From positions 4,599-68,598 of the forward strand of contig DASPIZ010000119.1 of the NCBI GenBank assembly GCA_035628875.1: a stretch of DNA of 64,000 bases. The letters are read 5' to 3'. The stretch's first letter is position 1. Each line of letters opens with the position of its first letter. The translations under genes and the position numbers were made by a program. Source of the DNA: Ohtaekwangia sp035628875 (lineage in GTDB: Bacteria; Bacteroidota; Bacteroidia; Cytophagales; Cyclobacteriaceae). Shown here piece by piece: positions 17,774 through 26,351 of the stretch. The notes beneath the pieces were generated by a model, which saw nothing but the letters and a program-made list of their open reading frames with translations, had not been told where the DNA came from and searched no databases.

Positions 17774-18712
17774 ATGAAAAGAATACGAGCATCCGCGCCG
17801 GCTACTGTTGCCAATGTTTCCTGCGGTTTTGATATTTTCGGATTTGCAGTGGAATCTCCTGCTGACGAAGTAGTGGTGACATTAACAGATAAACCTGGGG
17901 TTGTAACCATCTCAAAAATTTTTGGTGATGAAGGGAGGTTGCCATTGGATGCTTCAAAAAACACGTCAGGTGTTGGGGTACAAGCCTATCTGAAACAAAT
18001 TGACAGTACTTTCGGAGCCGACATCATTTTGCATAAAAATTTACCGCTGGGCAGTGGGATGGGATCCAGTGCGGCAAGTTCTGCAGCTGCGCTTGTTGCC
18101 ATTAATCATTTACATGATAACCGCCTTGAACGTAAAGACCTTTTGCCATTTGCTATGGAAGCGGAACGCGTTGCATGCGGTTCGGCACACGCTGATAACG
18201 TAGCCCCCGCGTTGTTGGGGGGATTCGTATTGATCCGCGGTTACCAACCGCTGGATGTGGCAACCATTCCAACGCCGGAAGGACTATATTGTACACTCGT
18301 ACACCCACATCTGGAGTTAAAGACAGAAGATTCACGCAGGGTACTGAAACCGACTATTCCCATACGTGATGCGATTACCCAATGGGGTAACATAGCAGGT
18401 CTGGTTGTTGGCTTGATGAAACCGGATTTTGGTTTGATCTCCAGGTCACTGCACGATGTTGTAGCTGAGCCGATTCGTGCTGTGCTTATCCCCGGGTTTG
18501 ATGCCATGAAAGCTACGGCGATAGAAGCTGGTGCACTGGGATGCGGTATCTCCGGATCCGGGCCCACGATTTTTACATTGAGTAATGATCCGGCGATTGC
18601 TGAAAAAGTGGGTGTGTTGTTGCAGGAGCAGTTTTCCGGATTCAAATTAAAAAGTGATGTTTTTGTGTCAAGGATCAACACAGCGGGTGCAAAAGTGATA
18701 GAAGAAGTATAG
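17774..18712 (+). CDS. thrB: Homoserine kinase
   Basis: A GHMP-family kinase of 312 residues phosphorylating L-homoserine with ATP. The N-terminus RIRASAPATVANVSCGFD and the phosphate-loop motif LPLGSGMGSSAASSA at 90-104 are diagnostic. The C-terminal glycine-rich GALGCGISGSGPTIF motif is also present. It lies between thrA and thrC; the thrC start follows 10 nt after its stop. Confidence 0.96.
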   Translation: MKRIRASAPATVANVSCGFDIFGFAVESPADEVVVTLTDKPGVVTISKIFGDEGRLPLDASKNTSGVGVQAYLKQIDSTFGADIILHKNLPLGSGMGSSAASSAAALVAINHLHDNRLERKDLLPFAMEAERVACGSAHADNVAPALLGGFVLIRGYQPLDVATIPTPEGLYCTLVHPHLELKTEDSRRVLKPTIPIRDAITQWGNIAGLVVGLMKPDFGLISRSLHDVVAEPIRAVLIPGFDAMKATAIEAGALGCGISGSGPTIFTLSNDPAIAEKVGVLLQEQFSGFKLKSDVFVSRINTAGAKVIEEV

Positions 18713-18722
18713 CAGTTTTACT

Positions 18723-20030
18723 ATGAAATTTTACAGTACAAATAATCCGACCGTCAAAGTCGATCTCAGGGAAGCCGTGACTCGCGGTCTTGCACCCGAC
18801 AATGGTTTATACATGCCGGAATCCATTCCCGTTTTGCCAAAGGAATTCCTGGGATCATTGCATAAAAAGTCATTTCGTGAAATCGCTTATGTTGTGGCGT
18901 CGAGCTTGTTATCAGGTGCAGTTCCGGATAATGATTTGAAACGCATTGTGGAGCACACCATTGCATTTGATGCACCGCTCGTTAATCTTGAAGACAGTAT
19001 TTATGCACTTGAATTATTTCATGGGCCGACGCTGGCATTTAAAGATTTTGGTGCGCGTTTCATGTCACAAATGCTTGGATACTTTGCGAAGGAAGAAGGG
19101 CAGGAGATCGTTATTCTGGTGGCGACATCAGGAGATACGGGCAGTGCTGTAGCCAATGGATTTCTCGATGTAAAGGGAACCCGCGTTGTGGTGTTGTATC
19201 CGTCTGGTAAAGTGAGTGAGATTCAGGAAAAGCAGTTTACCACCCTTGGAAAAAACATTACTGCACTCGAGGTAGACGGGACATTCGATGATTGTCAACG
19301 CCTGGTAAAGCAAGCTTTTCTGGATGACACCTTGCGTAAAAAGTTTTTCCTTACGTCTGCAAACTCCATCAACATCGCGCGATTGATTCCTCAATCGTTT
19401 TACTACTTCCAGGCTGTAGCGCAATTAAAAGCGATTGAAGGTCCTCTCGTCTTTGCAGTGCCAAGTGGAAACTTTGGCAATCTGACAGGTGGGTTATTGG
19501 CCCGGAAAATGGGCTTGCCGATTGATGGATTCCTGGCTGCTACGAATGTAAATGATGTAGTGCCGGAATACCTGAAGACGAATGTCTTCACGCCGCGTGC
19601 ATCACGCCAAACGATCAGCAACGCCATGGATGTTGGTGATCCCAGTAATTTCGTGCGTATGCTCGACTTGTTTAAGAACGATTATAAGGCAATGGCTGCA
19701 GTCATTTCGGGGTACAGTTATTCCGATGAACAAACCCGTGAGGCCATGCGGAACGTATATGCGGATAGGGGGTACGTTATGGATCCCCATGGCGCAATTG
19801 GATACCTGGCGCTGCAGGAGTACTTCAGCAGGAACAAATCCGGTACTGGTATTTTTCTTGAAACTGCGCATCCGGCGAAATTCAAAGAAGTTGTAGACGA
19901 TACACTCTCGTTTAATGTAGAGATACCCGTTCCGTTGCAAAAGTTCATGCAACAGGAAAAGCAAAGTGTGTTAATTGGACGGGACTTTGATGAATTCCGG
20001 TCTTATTTGATTAAAACAATCAGCGATTAG
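18723..20030 (+). CDS. thrC: Threonine synthase
   Basis: A PLP enzyme of 435 residues that converts O-phosphohomoserine to threonine. The N-terminus MKFYSTNNPTVKVDLREAV is typical, and the PLP lysine is Lys107 in GPTLAFKDFGARFM. VATSGDTGSAVANG and the FAVPSGNFGNLTGG loop are intact. It completes thrABC. Its last 11 nt overlap the 3' end of the convergent GtrA-family gene. Confidence 0.96.
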   Translation: MKFYSTNNPTVKVDLREAVTRGLAPDNGLYMPESIPVLPKEFLGSLHKKSFREIAYVVASSLLSGAVPDNDLKRIVEHTIAFDAPLVNLEDSIYALELFHGPTLAFKDFGARFMSQMLGYFAKEEGQEIVILVATSGDTGSAVANGFLDVKGTRVVVLYPSGKVSEIQEKQFTTLGKNITALEVDGTFDDCQRLVKQAFLDDTLRKKFFLTSANSINIARLIPQSFYYFQAVAQLKAIEGPLVFAVPSGNFGNLTGGLLARKMGLPIDGFLAATNVNDVVPEYLKTNVFTPRASRQTISNAMDVGDPSNFVRMLDLFKNDYKAMAAVISGYSYSDEQTREAMRNVYADRGYVMDPHGAIGYLALQEYFSRNKSGTGIFLETAHPAKFKEVVDDTLSFNVEIPVPLQKFMQQEKQSVLIGRDFDEFRSYLIKTISD

Positions 20031-20445
20031 CAGCGCGTTCTGTGACGACGTCGCGGTTCCGGAATACGACATGTTTGCGGGTGAAGAAATTCCAGACCAC
20101 CGTAACTGCTATGGCTATGATCTTGGCAATACGATCGTCCATTTGAGCGAACTCGACCAAAGCCCACAAGGCAATCTGGTTCGCAACCAATGCACCGGCC
20201 AGGCAAATTGTAAAAAGCATGGCTTCCTGCGTTTTATTGTGATCGGAGGAATTAAACACGTATTTCCGTGTCAGGATGAAGGTAACAATATTGGTACAAG
20301 CAAAGGCAACAACATTTCCGGCCAGGTAACCAAACGCGGGTTTAAATAGGAAATACAACGCGTATTCAACTACGGCCGATATTCCACCCACTAAGATGAA
20401 TCGGAACAATTCTGCCGTGAAGACTTTGTTCAATGTCGATTTCAT
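20020..20445 (-). CDS. GtrA family membrane protein
   Basis: A 141-residue protein with four hydrophobic helices in the GtrA-like arrangement (FRFILVGGISAVVEYALYFLF; FACTNIVTFILTRKYVF; a third with AGALVANQIALWALVEF; a last with AIAVTVVWNFFTRKHVVF). GtrA proteins are thought to help move lipid-linked sugars across the membrane. I start at the ATG at 20443-20445 (MKSTLNKVFT). The 3' end overlaps thrC tail-to-tail. No glycosyltransferase partner is adjacent. Confidence 0.85.
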   Translation of the reverse strand: MKSTLNKVFTAELFRFILVGGISAVVEYALYFLFKPAFGYLAGNVVAFACTNIVTFILTRKYVFNSSDHNKTQEAMLFTICLAGALVANQIALWALVEFAQMDDRIAKIIAIAVTVVWNFFTRKHVVFRNRDVVTERAANR

Positions 20446-20463
20446 AAACGGATGCAAATAAAC

Positions 20464-20575
20464 GACACAAGGTCCAAAGTTCAAAGTTCATGGTTCAAAG
20501 TTCATGGTTCAAAGTTCATGGTTCAAAGACCCTACCACTTGCAGCCTGAAGCCTGAAGCTTGCAGCTTGAACTCA
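20464..20575. repeat. TTCAAAGTTCATGG and GCCTGAAGCTTGCAGC repeat block
   Basis: Two word families lie side by side between GtrA and pcm. At 20470-20526 there are three near-identical copies of the 17-nt GTTCAAAGTTCATG-type unit. At 20536-20570 there are CAGCCTGAAGCC / TGAAGCTTGCAGC words. The same families occur at 1.2-1.6, 37.6-37.8, 38.6, 39.3 and 59.8 kb. Confidence 0.75.
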
Positions 20576-20594
20576 ACCACAAACAAACAGCCAA

Positions 20595-21245
20595 TCATTT
20601 ACCCCATCCATCTTCCCCTAAAAGCGGAACAAATGCGAAATTATCGAACTCTTCAGTATAGAGCTTTCCCTTTATCTTTCGGATTCGAAGCATCGCCTGT
20701 TTTTCGCGGTTTCCGACCGGAATGACCAATATCCCGCCTTCAGATAGTTGGTCGGTTAACGCCTGTGGTACTACCGGTGCACCTGCCGTAACGATTATCT
20801 TGTTATACGGAGCTTTCACACGCAAACCCTTTGATCCATCGCCATAAAAGAAAAACGGTTTATATCCCAAAAATGGCAGAAAATCGCGTGTTTTTTCAAA
20901 TAAGACGCGGTTGTACTCTATGGTAAACACTTTTGCGCCCAACTCCAGTAATACGCATGCCTGGTAGCCAGAACCGGTTCCTATTTCCAACACCTTATCG
21001 CCCGGCTTGATTTCCAGTTTTTCTGTTTGGAAGGCCACAGTAAAAGGCTGGGAGATCGTTTGCCCCTCGCCGATGGGAAACGCCTTGTCCTGATAGGCGT
21101 GATCAAGCAGCGCATTTTCAAAAAAAACATGTCGCGGAACCCGACCGATTGCATCCAAAACACGGCCATCTTTGATGCCTTTTTCAGCCAGTTTTTTAAC
21201 CAGTTTATTGCGTAATCCCCGATGTTTATAGTCGTCTTCTACCAT
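20595..21245 (-). CDS. pcm: Protein-L-isoaspartate O-methyltransferase
   Basis: A 216-residue SAM-dependent methyltransferase that starts repair of isoaspartyl residues in aged proteins. Family features are VPRHVFFENALLDHAYQDKA at 36-55, IGEGQTISQPF at 58-68, and motif I VLEIGTGSGYQACVLLELG from residue 85. The length is that of the standard Pcm family. It is monocistronic, in the leftward direction. Confidence 0.95.
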   Translation of the reverse strand: MVEDDYKHRGLRNKLVKKLAEKGIKDGRVLDAIGRVPRHVFFENALLDHAYQDKAFPIGEGQTISQPFTVAFQTEKLEIKPGDKVLEIGTGSGYQACVLLELGAKVFTIEYNRVLFEKTRDFLPFLGYKPFFFYGDGSKGLRVKAPYNKIIVTAGAPVVPQALTDQLSEGGILVIPVGNREKQAMLRIRKIKGKLYTEEFDNFAFVPLLGEDGWGK

Positions 21246-21437
21246 GGCAATTTCAAAAAATATATTTGTGGATTGTTTTGTGGATAATATGTTAATTTAC
21301 TTACAATCAGTTACTTAACCTAAAATTGGCAATGCACTTTTGTCACGTTTACACTACCAACACCGTTGCAAAAAAGCCAATTTTTCAGGCTTCACAAAGA
21401 TTCAAAAATTCTTTAGGAAAAATCGAACTTATAGTCT

Positions 21438-21596
21438 TACCTTAGAGTTCTCTCCACACAGTGAAAAAGCTTTTTGCCATAGCGTTCACAGTGTACCTGC
21501 TCTGAACAGTATTAGTGGGAAAACCACTTTTACTGCAAGGGCAGGAATAATTGAGAAACTAGAGGCTAATTAATCCGGTTAATTAGCCTCTTTTTA
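21438..21596 (+). ncRNA. Candidate structured small RNA with intrinsic terminator
   Basis: The sequence folds by eye into a closed three-way structure. The outer stem is AGTTCTC (21446-21452) with GAGAAACT (21553-21560, one bulged A). Hairpin 1 at 21456-21494 is ACAC-A-GTGAA..GC / GC.TTCAC-A-GTGT. Hairpin 2 at 21496-21545 stacks CCTGCTC/GGGCAGG, CAGTA/TACTG and GTGG-GAAAA-CCAC. It is followed at once by an intrinsic terminator. A -7-like TACCTTAG box lies at 21438-21445. A 77-codon frame overlaps it but has no protein-like composition. It matches no RNA that I can name; 6S RNA or another Bacteroidota small RNA are options. Confidence 0.6.
21561..21596 (+). terminator. Intrinsic terminator of the candidate small RNA
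   Basis: A 13-bp perfect stem AGAGGCTAATTAA / TTAATTAGCCTCT with a TCCGG loop is followed by TTTTTATT. No plus-strand protein gene ends nearby, so it implies a non-coding plus-strand transcript. It could also serve the minus-strand CHAT gene only poorly, since it lies upstream of pcm and downstream of that gene's stop. Confidence 0.85.
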
Positions 21597-21638
21597 TTCA
21601 AGCCCTTTATAATAAATCCTCAATTTTTACAAGTTGTT

Positions 21639-24329
21639 TCAAAAACCAATTAAAATGAACGGAGCCCAATAATACGGTGATGCATATTTTTTGTTTTGCA
21701 TCAAATTTCGTTTTGCGGTCGATAGTGTAGTCGTAAGGTTGTTGTTTTTATCTTCCAGCAAAATCTTATAAAAATCCTGCATCAAAACCGCGGTAGATTC
21801 GTCAGCAACATTCCAAAATGATACCATGCAATTATCCGCGCCTGCATACACAAGTGCGCGCGAAAGACCGATCACACCTTCACCTTTCGAAATTTTACCC
21901 AGTCCCGTCTTACATGCGGATAAAGTAACCAGCTTCGCATTGAGTTCAAGATTGTAGATCTCTCCTGCATACAGATTTCCATCTTCTTTATCATTCTCAG
22001 CCTGAAGATAAACACACGATAAATCAGGATTATCTTCATCCACTACACCATGCGTTGCAAAATGAACGAAAGCATATTGACGGAGGTTCTCTTTCTTCAC
22101 GTTTTGTTCATTTGCCTGTGGCCCAACAAACAAGGCGCTGCTTAGTTCTTTTTGCCGGAACAACTGCTCAATGTCTTTTACTTCAGCAGCACTGCCTGGC
22201 AATTCGTTCAATCCTTTCTCGGGAGCAAAGCGCACCGGCGCATAAAGAAGTATGGAAGGTTTTGCAATGTGGTGTTGCTTATCCTTCTGAAGAATCAAGC
22301 CACTTGAAAACTCATAACGGATGGTATACTTTTTTACAAGATAAGGAAGTACATAAAAGGGGTCTTCGTCTTTTGTTTTAGCCATGAGCAACGTCTCGAA
22401 AGGAATGATACCTAACCGTGCTGTAGGAATAACAACAATATCCTGTATTGATCTGGGGATATGTTTGGGAAGCAGGATAGAAGATAGGGCACCAGCTGCT
22501 TTGGTAAAGGTCTTGATATCGGAATATAATAAGCTATTGCGCAAGCCCGTGATATAGCGATCGAAATTTTTTGGCAACGAAACTTCGCGGATGAAGAAAT
22601 CCTGTGTTGTTACCTGGAAGAGGTAAAGCCTTTGGTTTTTGTCGTCGATAAAATAGCTTAACAGCAGGGTATGATCATCGAGCCGTTCCTGCAATTGTGC
22701 GACAGCCGGTGACGCTGAATTGTACTTCAGGTTAAAATAGGCAGGAAAATCTTTTTCAAGGCGTTTGGTGAAGTGTTCATATTTCCGGTGAAGCCTGTAA
22801 GCTGTTTCGCGCAAAAGGGCTTCTTCTTTGATATCTGGTTTTTGAGCCAACTTACGGGCGCACAGTGCAATGGCCGATTTAAGATCTTTCTCTTCATCGA
22901 GCAAATCGTAAGGGATGCCACTAAATGATTTTGCATTGGCTTCCGACAAGGCGCCTAACAGCACGGCAGCTTTGCTTTTTTCGGAGAAGTAAAATGCTTG
23001 TTCGTAAAACGTTTTCTTTTTCCAGGCACCAAGCGCTGCCTCCATGCTGATCCGTACGCCATCGGTATACACTTCATGGGCAATGTTTCCCAGTGTCATT
23101 TTATCGTCTTCATTGCTGATCTGTTGACGAAGATTACCAATTAATGTGTCGCAGGAATGCAGCGTCTGAATGGCTTGCGTAAGGTCCGAGAACCGCAATG
23201 TTTTTCGCAGATACCGGAGTTCAAAGGCCTGGGCTTTATATAGCAGCGAATACAATAACACATAGCCATCGTAGTAATCGTTGATGTCTGGATTTTGATG
23301 CTCAGCTTCGCCGCTGAAGTTAACCACGTTCGATTGTAAAGCTTTCTGATAAAAGGCAAGTGCTTTCTCAAACGCGTTTTCCGCTAGTTCAAGGTTACCT
23401 AACGCATTGTACACCCGAGCAATGTCTGGATGTTTACTCTTGTAACTTTGCTGGTAGCAGCGCAGCGCCTTCTCATAATATTCCCGGGCATTGGTCATCG
23501 TTTTCATTTTTTCGTAGGTATTGCCCAGGTTAAAATAAACAAACCCTTTTGATGGATGTGCTCCAGGGTATGCGTTGTCCAGAATAGCCAGCGCTGATTC
23601 AAAGTTATTGATCGCATCGCCAAACAATTCCAACTGGCTAAAGAGGTAACCGATGTTTGTATTGGCCTGGGCAATCTTGGGATGTTGCCTGCCATAAAGC
23701 AATTCGTACAGTGTCAGCGCTTTTTCATAATACGCAAGTGACTTGTCTTTGTCAGTGAAGGAATAAACAAGGCCCAGGTCGTTGTAGGACCCGGCAATCA
23801 ACGCATGCGTTTCTGGCAGCAGCGTTTGACGGATGAGTAGTGCCATGTTTAGTTGTTCTTCTGCCTGAACGTATTTCCCCGTAGCACGGAACAGGTTGCC
23901 CAGATGCGCTTGTGTTTGCGCGGCTTCAAGTGAATTGCCACGGCCTGCTTCCTCCCAGTCTGCAATGGCCCTCATAAACGATTCTAACGCCAGGTCATTG
24001 CGCCCGCTAACCATGAAGAGAAAACCACTGTTGGTTTCAACGGCAGCACTATACGTTGCGTGAATGGTATCCGGGTTGTTCCTTAACGCTTGTAGTAATT
24101 GCCCCGCTTCGTCATATCGGCCGAGCCGGATAAGCGCCTCAGCTTTCTTATTCTGTAATACAAAGTGAATATCTTCCGCTAGTTTCTGGTTTATCGATTC
24201 TTCAATTTTGAGCAGGGCTTCGGCAGCTTCACCATCCCAAAGCATCCTGTCGATGGAAACCACGTCCTGGCCCAAACAAGAAATTGCCGTGAGGCACAGA
24301 ACGACAAGGAGAATATTTTTTTTCATCAT
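21639..24329 (-). CDS. Secreted TPR protein with C-terminal CHAT (caspase-like) protease domain
   Basis: The 896-residue protein has a signal peptide (KKNILLVVLCLTAISCLGQ). A long run of TPR repeats spans about 60-360, including YNDLGLVYSFTDKDKSLAYYEKAL and ARVYNALGNLELAENAFEKAL. A helical middle follows, then a CHAT domain from about 620 to the end. The caspase-like dyad is visible: His760 in FVHFATHG and Cys806 in TLSACKTGLG. GEGVIGLSRALVYAGA follows, as in active CHAT domains. It ends FILIGF. CHAT proteins are proteases or scaffolds; here the signal peptide places it outside the cytoplasm. It lies 3 nt after an outer-membrane protein gene, suggesting a joint role. Confidence 0.88.
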   Translation of the reverse strand: MMKKNILLVVLCLTAISCLGQDVVSIDRMLWDGEAAEALLKIEESINQKLAEDIHFVLQNKKAEALIRLGRYDEAGQLLQALRNNPDTIHATYSAAVETNSGFLFMVSGRNDLALESFMRAIADWEEAGRGNSLEAAQTQAHLGNLFRATGKYVQAEEQLNMALLIRQTLLPETHALIAGSYNDLGLVYSFTDKDKSLAYYEKALTLYELLYGRQHPKIAQANTNIGYLFSQLELFGDAINNFESALAILDNAYPGAHPSKGFVYFNLGNTYEKMKTMTNAREYYEKALRCYQQSYKSKHPDIARVYNALGNLELAENAFEKALAFYQKALQSNVVNFSGEAEHQNPDINDYYDGYVLLYSLLYKAQAFELRYLRKTLRFSDLTQAIQTLHSCDTLIGNLRQQISNEDDKMTLGNIAHEVYTDGVRISMEAALGAWKKKTFYEQAFYFSEKSKAAVLLGALSEANAKSFSGIPYDLLDEEKDLKSAIALCARKLAQKPDIKEEALLRETAYRLHRKYEHFTKRLEKDFPAYFNLKYNSASPAVAQLQERLDDHTLLLSYFIDDKNQRLYLFQVTTQDFFIREVSLPKNFDRYITGLRNSLLYSDIKTFTKAAGALSSILLPKHIPRSIQDIVVIPTARLGIIPFETLLMAKTKDEDPFYVLPYLVKKYTIRYEFSSGLILQKDKQHHIAKPSILLYAPVRFAPEKGLNELPGSAAEVKDIEQLFRQKELSSALFVGPQANEQNVKKENLRQYAFVHFATHGVVDEDNPDLSCVYLQAENDKEDGNLYAGEIYNLELNAKLVTLSACKTGLGKISKGEGVIGLSRALVYAGADNCMVSFWNVADESTAVLMQDFYKILLEDKNNNLTTTLSTAKRNLMQNKKYASPYYWAPFILIGF

Positions 24330-24332
24330 GAT

Positions 24333-25268
24333 TTAAAAGCGGTAGAAATAACTCACCGTTGTAATCAGGTTCCGGGAAAGGCCATCCAGGTTTACGTCAC
24401 GCTGAACGATCTTATGGCCCGCTAATAATCGTACACCAGACCTTACGTTGAATTGATACCCGGCGTTAAAAAGACCTGATAATGCTAAACCTGTGGTGCC
24501 TTTCTGTTTCACTTCATTACCTGCAGCATTGACGAATGTTTCTTCATTCAACCGGTAAATCGGAAGCAATCCTACAGCGAAATTCCATCTTGTATATCTG
24601 AAATTTCGTTCGACACGGAACATGATATCCGTACCACGTTTAAGCTGATTGGCACGGCCATACTTTTCGATATAGGCTTTGCTGTGATCACCACGTTCAA
24701 CCCAGGGCTGCCATAAAAATTCATTTTCATTTTTATTCAGCGGGTGTTGAATACCTGTGGCAAATAACCATTTTGATGTGATAAGCGAAATTCCGGTAAT
24801 GACATCATATGTTCCCAGACTGGTTTGATAATACATGGGCAACGACAGATCGCCATCTTTTTTATTGGAGTTATTGGTAGGTATTTTGCTGCCAAGAGAA
24901 AGGCTAATGTCGAATTGATCCGTACTGAGGAGTGTGCGTGTAAAGCACAACGACACATCACCCAGACCACTTGTTTTTCCCAAAGTTCCGCTTGCTGTCT
25001 GATAGGGGAGTTTTATCTGAAAAAAAGTTTTTGAATTGATTCCGAAATTCAGATCTGTGGTTGCAACCATAATCACTGGTGTTAGTGTGGTTGTCGCGCG
25101 ATACAAACTAATTTCCATTGACCGAAGCCGAAGATTGATCTTTTTGTTGAAGGGCTGATCCGGTTTCATGGCACCCATGGTACAAAAACCGGCATCACTG
25201 CAGCCTTGAGAATAGGCTTGGTTCAGGATAATGGTGAGAAATAATCCCAGGCATGCAATACCTCGCAT
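24333..25268 (-). CDS. Outer-membrane beta-barrel protein, partner of the CHAT-TPR protein
   Basis: The 311-residue protein has a signal peptide (MRGIACLGLFLTIILNQAYSQG) and then alternating beta-strands. It ends with an aromatic residue (TTVSYFYRF), as outer-membrane barrels do. The N-terminal mature part holds two cysteines (GCSDAGFCTMGAMKP). It resembles the 'transporter/phenol-degradation MetA-like' barrels in pattern, with strands such as FFQIKLPYQTASGTLGKTSG and FDISLSLGSKIPTNN. The function is unknown. It is the first gene of a two-gene unit with the CHAT-TPR gene. Confidence 0.65.
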   Translation of the reverse strand: MRGIACLGLFLTIILNQAYSQGCSDAGFCTMGAMKPDQPFNKKINLRLRSMEISLYRATTTLTPVIMVATTDLNFGINSKTFFQIKLPYQTASGTLGKTSGLGDVSLCFTRTLLSTDQFDISLSLGSKIPTNNSNKKDGDLSLPMYYQTSLGTYDVITGISLITSKWLFATGIQHPLNKNENEFLWQPWVERGDHSKAYIEKYGRANQLKRGTDIMFRVERNFRYTRWNFAVGLLPIYRLNEETFVNAAGNEVKQKGTTGLALSGLFNAGYQFNVRSGVRLLAGHKIVQRDVNLDGLSRNLITTVSYFYRF

Positions 25269-25313
25269 AATATCAGGTTAGTTACAGCTACCTAAGATAA
25301 TCTAAAAAAACAA

Positions 25314-25334
25314 AACCCCGGCATAACCGGGGTT
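25314..25334 (-). terminator. Intrinsic terminator after the M23 peptidase gene
   Basis: The minus strand reads AACCCCGG-TTATG-CCGGGGTT followed by TTGTTTTTTT, 23 nt past the peptidase stop and before the outer-membrane protein start. Confidence 0.85.
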
Positions 25335-25356
25335 CTTATCAGTTGATGGACTGAAA

Positions 25357-26337
25357 TTACATTCCGAGGGATTGATTCTCGATAGAGGCCAGTTCCAGTA
25401 TTTTTTCATATTCTGCAGCCGAGAGGTCATTATAGAAATAATGGACAGGATCAACCTGTGAACCATTGATCAATACTTCGTAATGCAAATGTGATGCTGT
25501 TGAAAGTCCTGTATTTCCGACATAGCCAATGAGGTCACCACGCTTTACATTTTGTCCGTTGCGAACGGCAAACTCGTGCATGTGCGCATAACGGGTTTTA
25601 TATCCAAACCCATGGTCGATTTCAACAAGCTTTCCATAACCACTGAACTTCACATCGACCCGGTCTACTTTACCATCTGCCGTTGCATATATAGGCGTTC
25701 CGATCGGTGCCGCGAAGTCGATACCGCTGTGGAGTTTACGAACTTTGTAAATAGGATGCATTCTTAAACCAAACCCAGATGCGAGTGCAACCAATTGTTT
25801 ATTAGCAATAGGTTGGATGGCGGGAATAGACGCATAAAGTTTTTCTTTGTTCTCGGCAAGCTTCACCAACTCATCCTGAGATTTTGATTCGATATAAATT
25901 TTACGACGAAGCTTGTCTACCTTTTCATATAAGTTAATTACAAGATCTTTGTCCATAATGTCCTTTTCCCGGATGTCGGCATAACGGTCCGATCCACCAA
26001 CACCTGCATTCCGGATCGATTTATCGATAGGTTCTGCGCCCAATACTACACGATAAATATTATCGTCACGTTTTTCGATACCGCCAAGGATATCACCGAG
26101 TTGGTTAACCTCGCGGTCGAGTTTATTGATATAGAACTTTTGTTCAGCAATTTTGTTTTCCAACACCACTAGTTTCGGATGTGGGAAATAGGCTGTATAA
26201 AGAAATAAAAGGCCAATGGCCAGCATTGTGGTAAAGGCGAAGATACCGAGCCCATTGAGGATAACATCGCTTGTTTTGGTCTTAACCCGCTCATATTTAC
26301 AGGTTTCGGTATCGTAGTAGTACTTAATTTTTGCCAT
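25357..26337 (-). CDS. Membrane-anchored M23 family metallopeptidase
   Basis: The 326-residue protein has a cytoplasmic N-terminus (about 28 residues), one transmembrane helix near 29-50, a coiled-coil region at about 55-175, and a C-terminal lysostaphin-type peptidase domain. Zinc ligands are HSGID at 203-207 and HLH at 283-285, both intact, so it is likely an active peptidoglycan endopeptidase (or DipM/EnvC-like if regulated). It faces the periplasm. It is monocistronic, ending in a strong terminator; mog lies 14 nt upstream and reads in the same direction. Confidence 0.9.
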   Translation of the reverse strand: MAKIKYYYDTETCKYERVKTKTSDVILNGLGIFAFTTMLAIGLLFLYTAYFPHPKLVVLENKIAEQKFYINKLDREVNQLGDILGGIEKRDDNIYRVVLGAEPIDKSIRNAGVGGSDRYADIREKDIMDKDLVINLYEKVDKLRRKIYIESKSQDELVKLAENKEKLYASIPAIQPIANKQLVALASGFGLRMHPIYKVRKLHSGIDFAAPIGTPIYATADGKVDRVDVKFSGYGKLVEIDHGFGYKTRYAHMHEFAVRNGQNVKRGDLIGYVGNTGLSTASHLHYEVLINGSQVDPVHYFYNDLSAAEYEKILELASIENQSLGM

Positions 26338-26351
26338 AATACAATTCGCAA

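Noticed and set aside
21340..21573. 77-codon plus-strand frame before a terminator
   Set aside because: It covers the structured RNA candidate, starts within unstructured sequence, and has no protein-like features.
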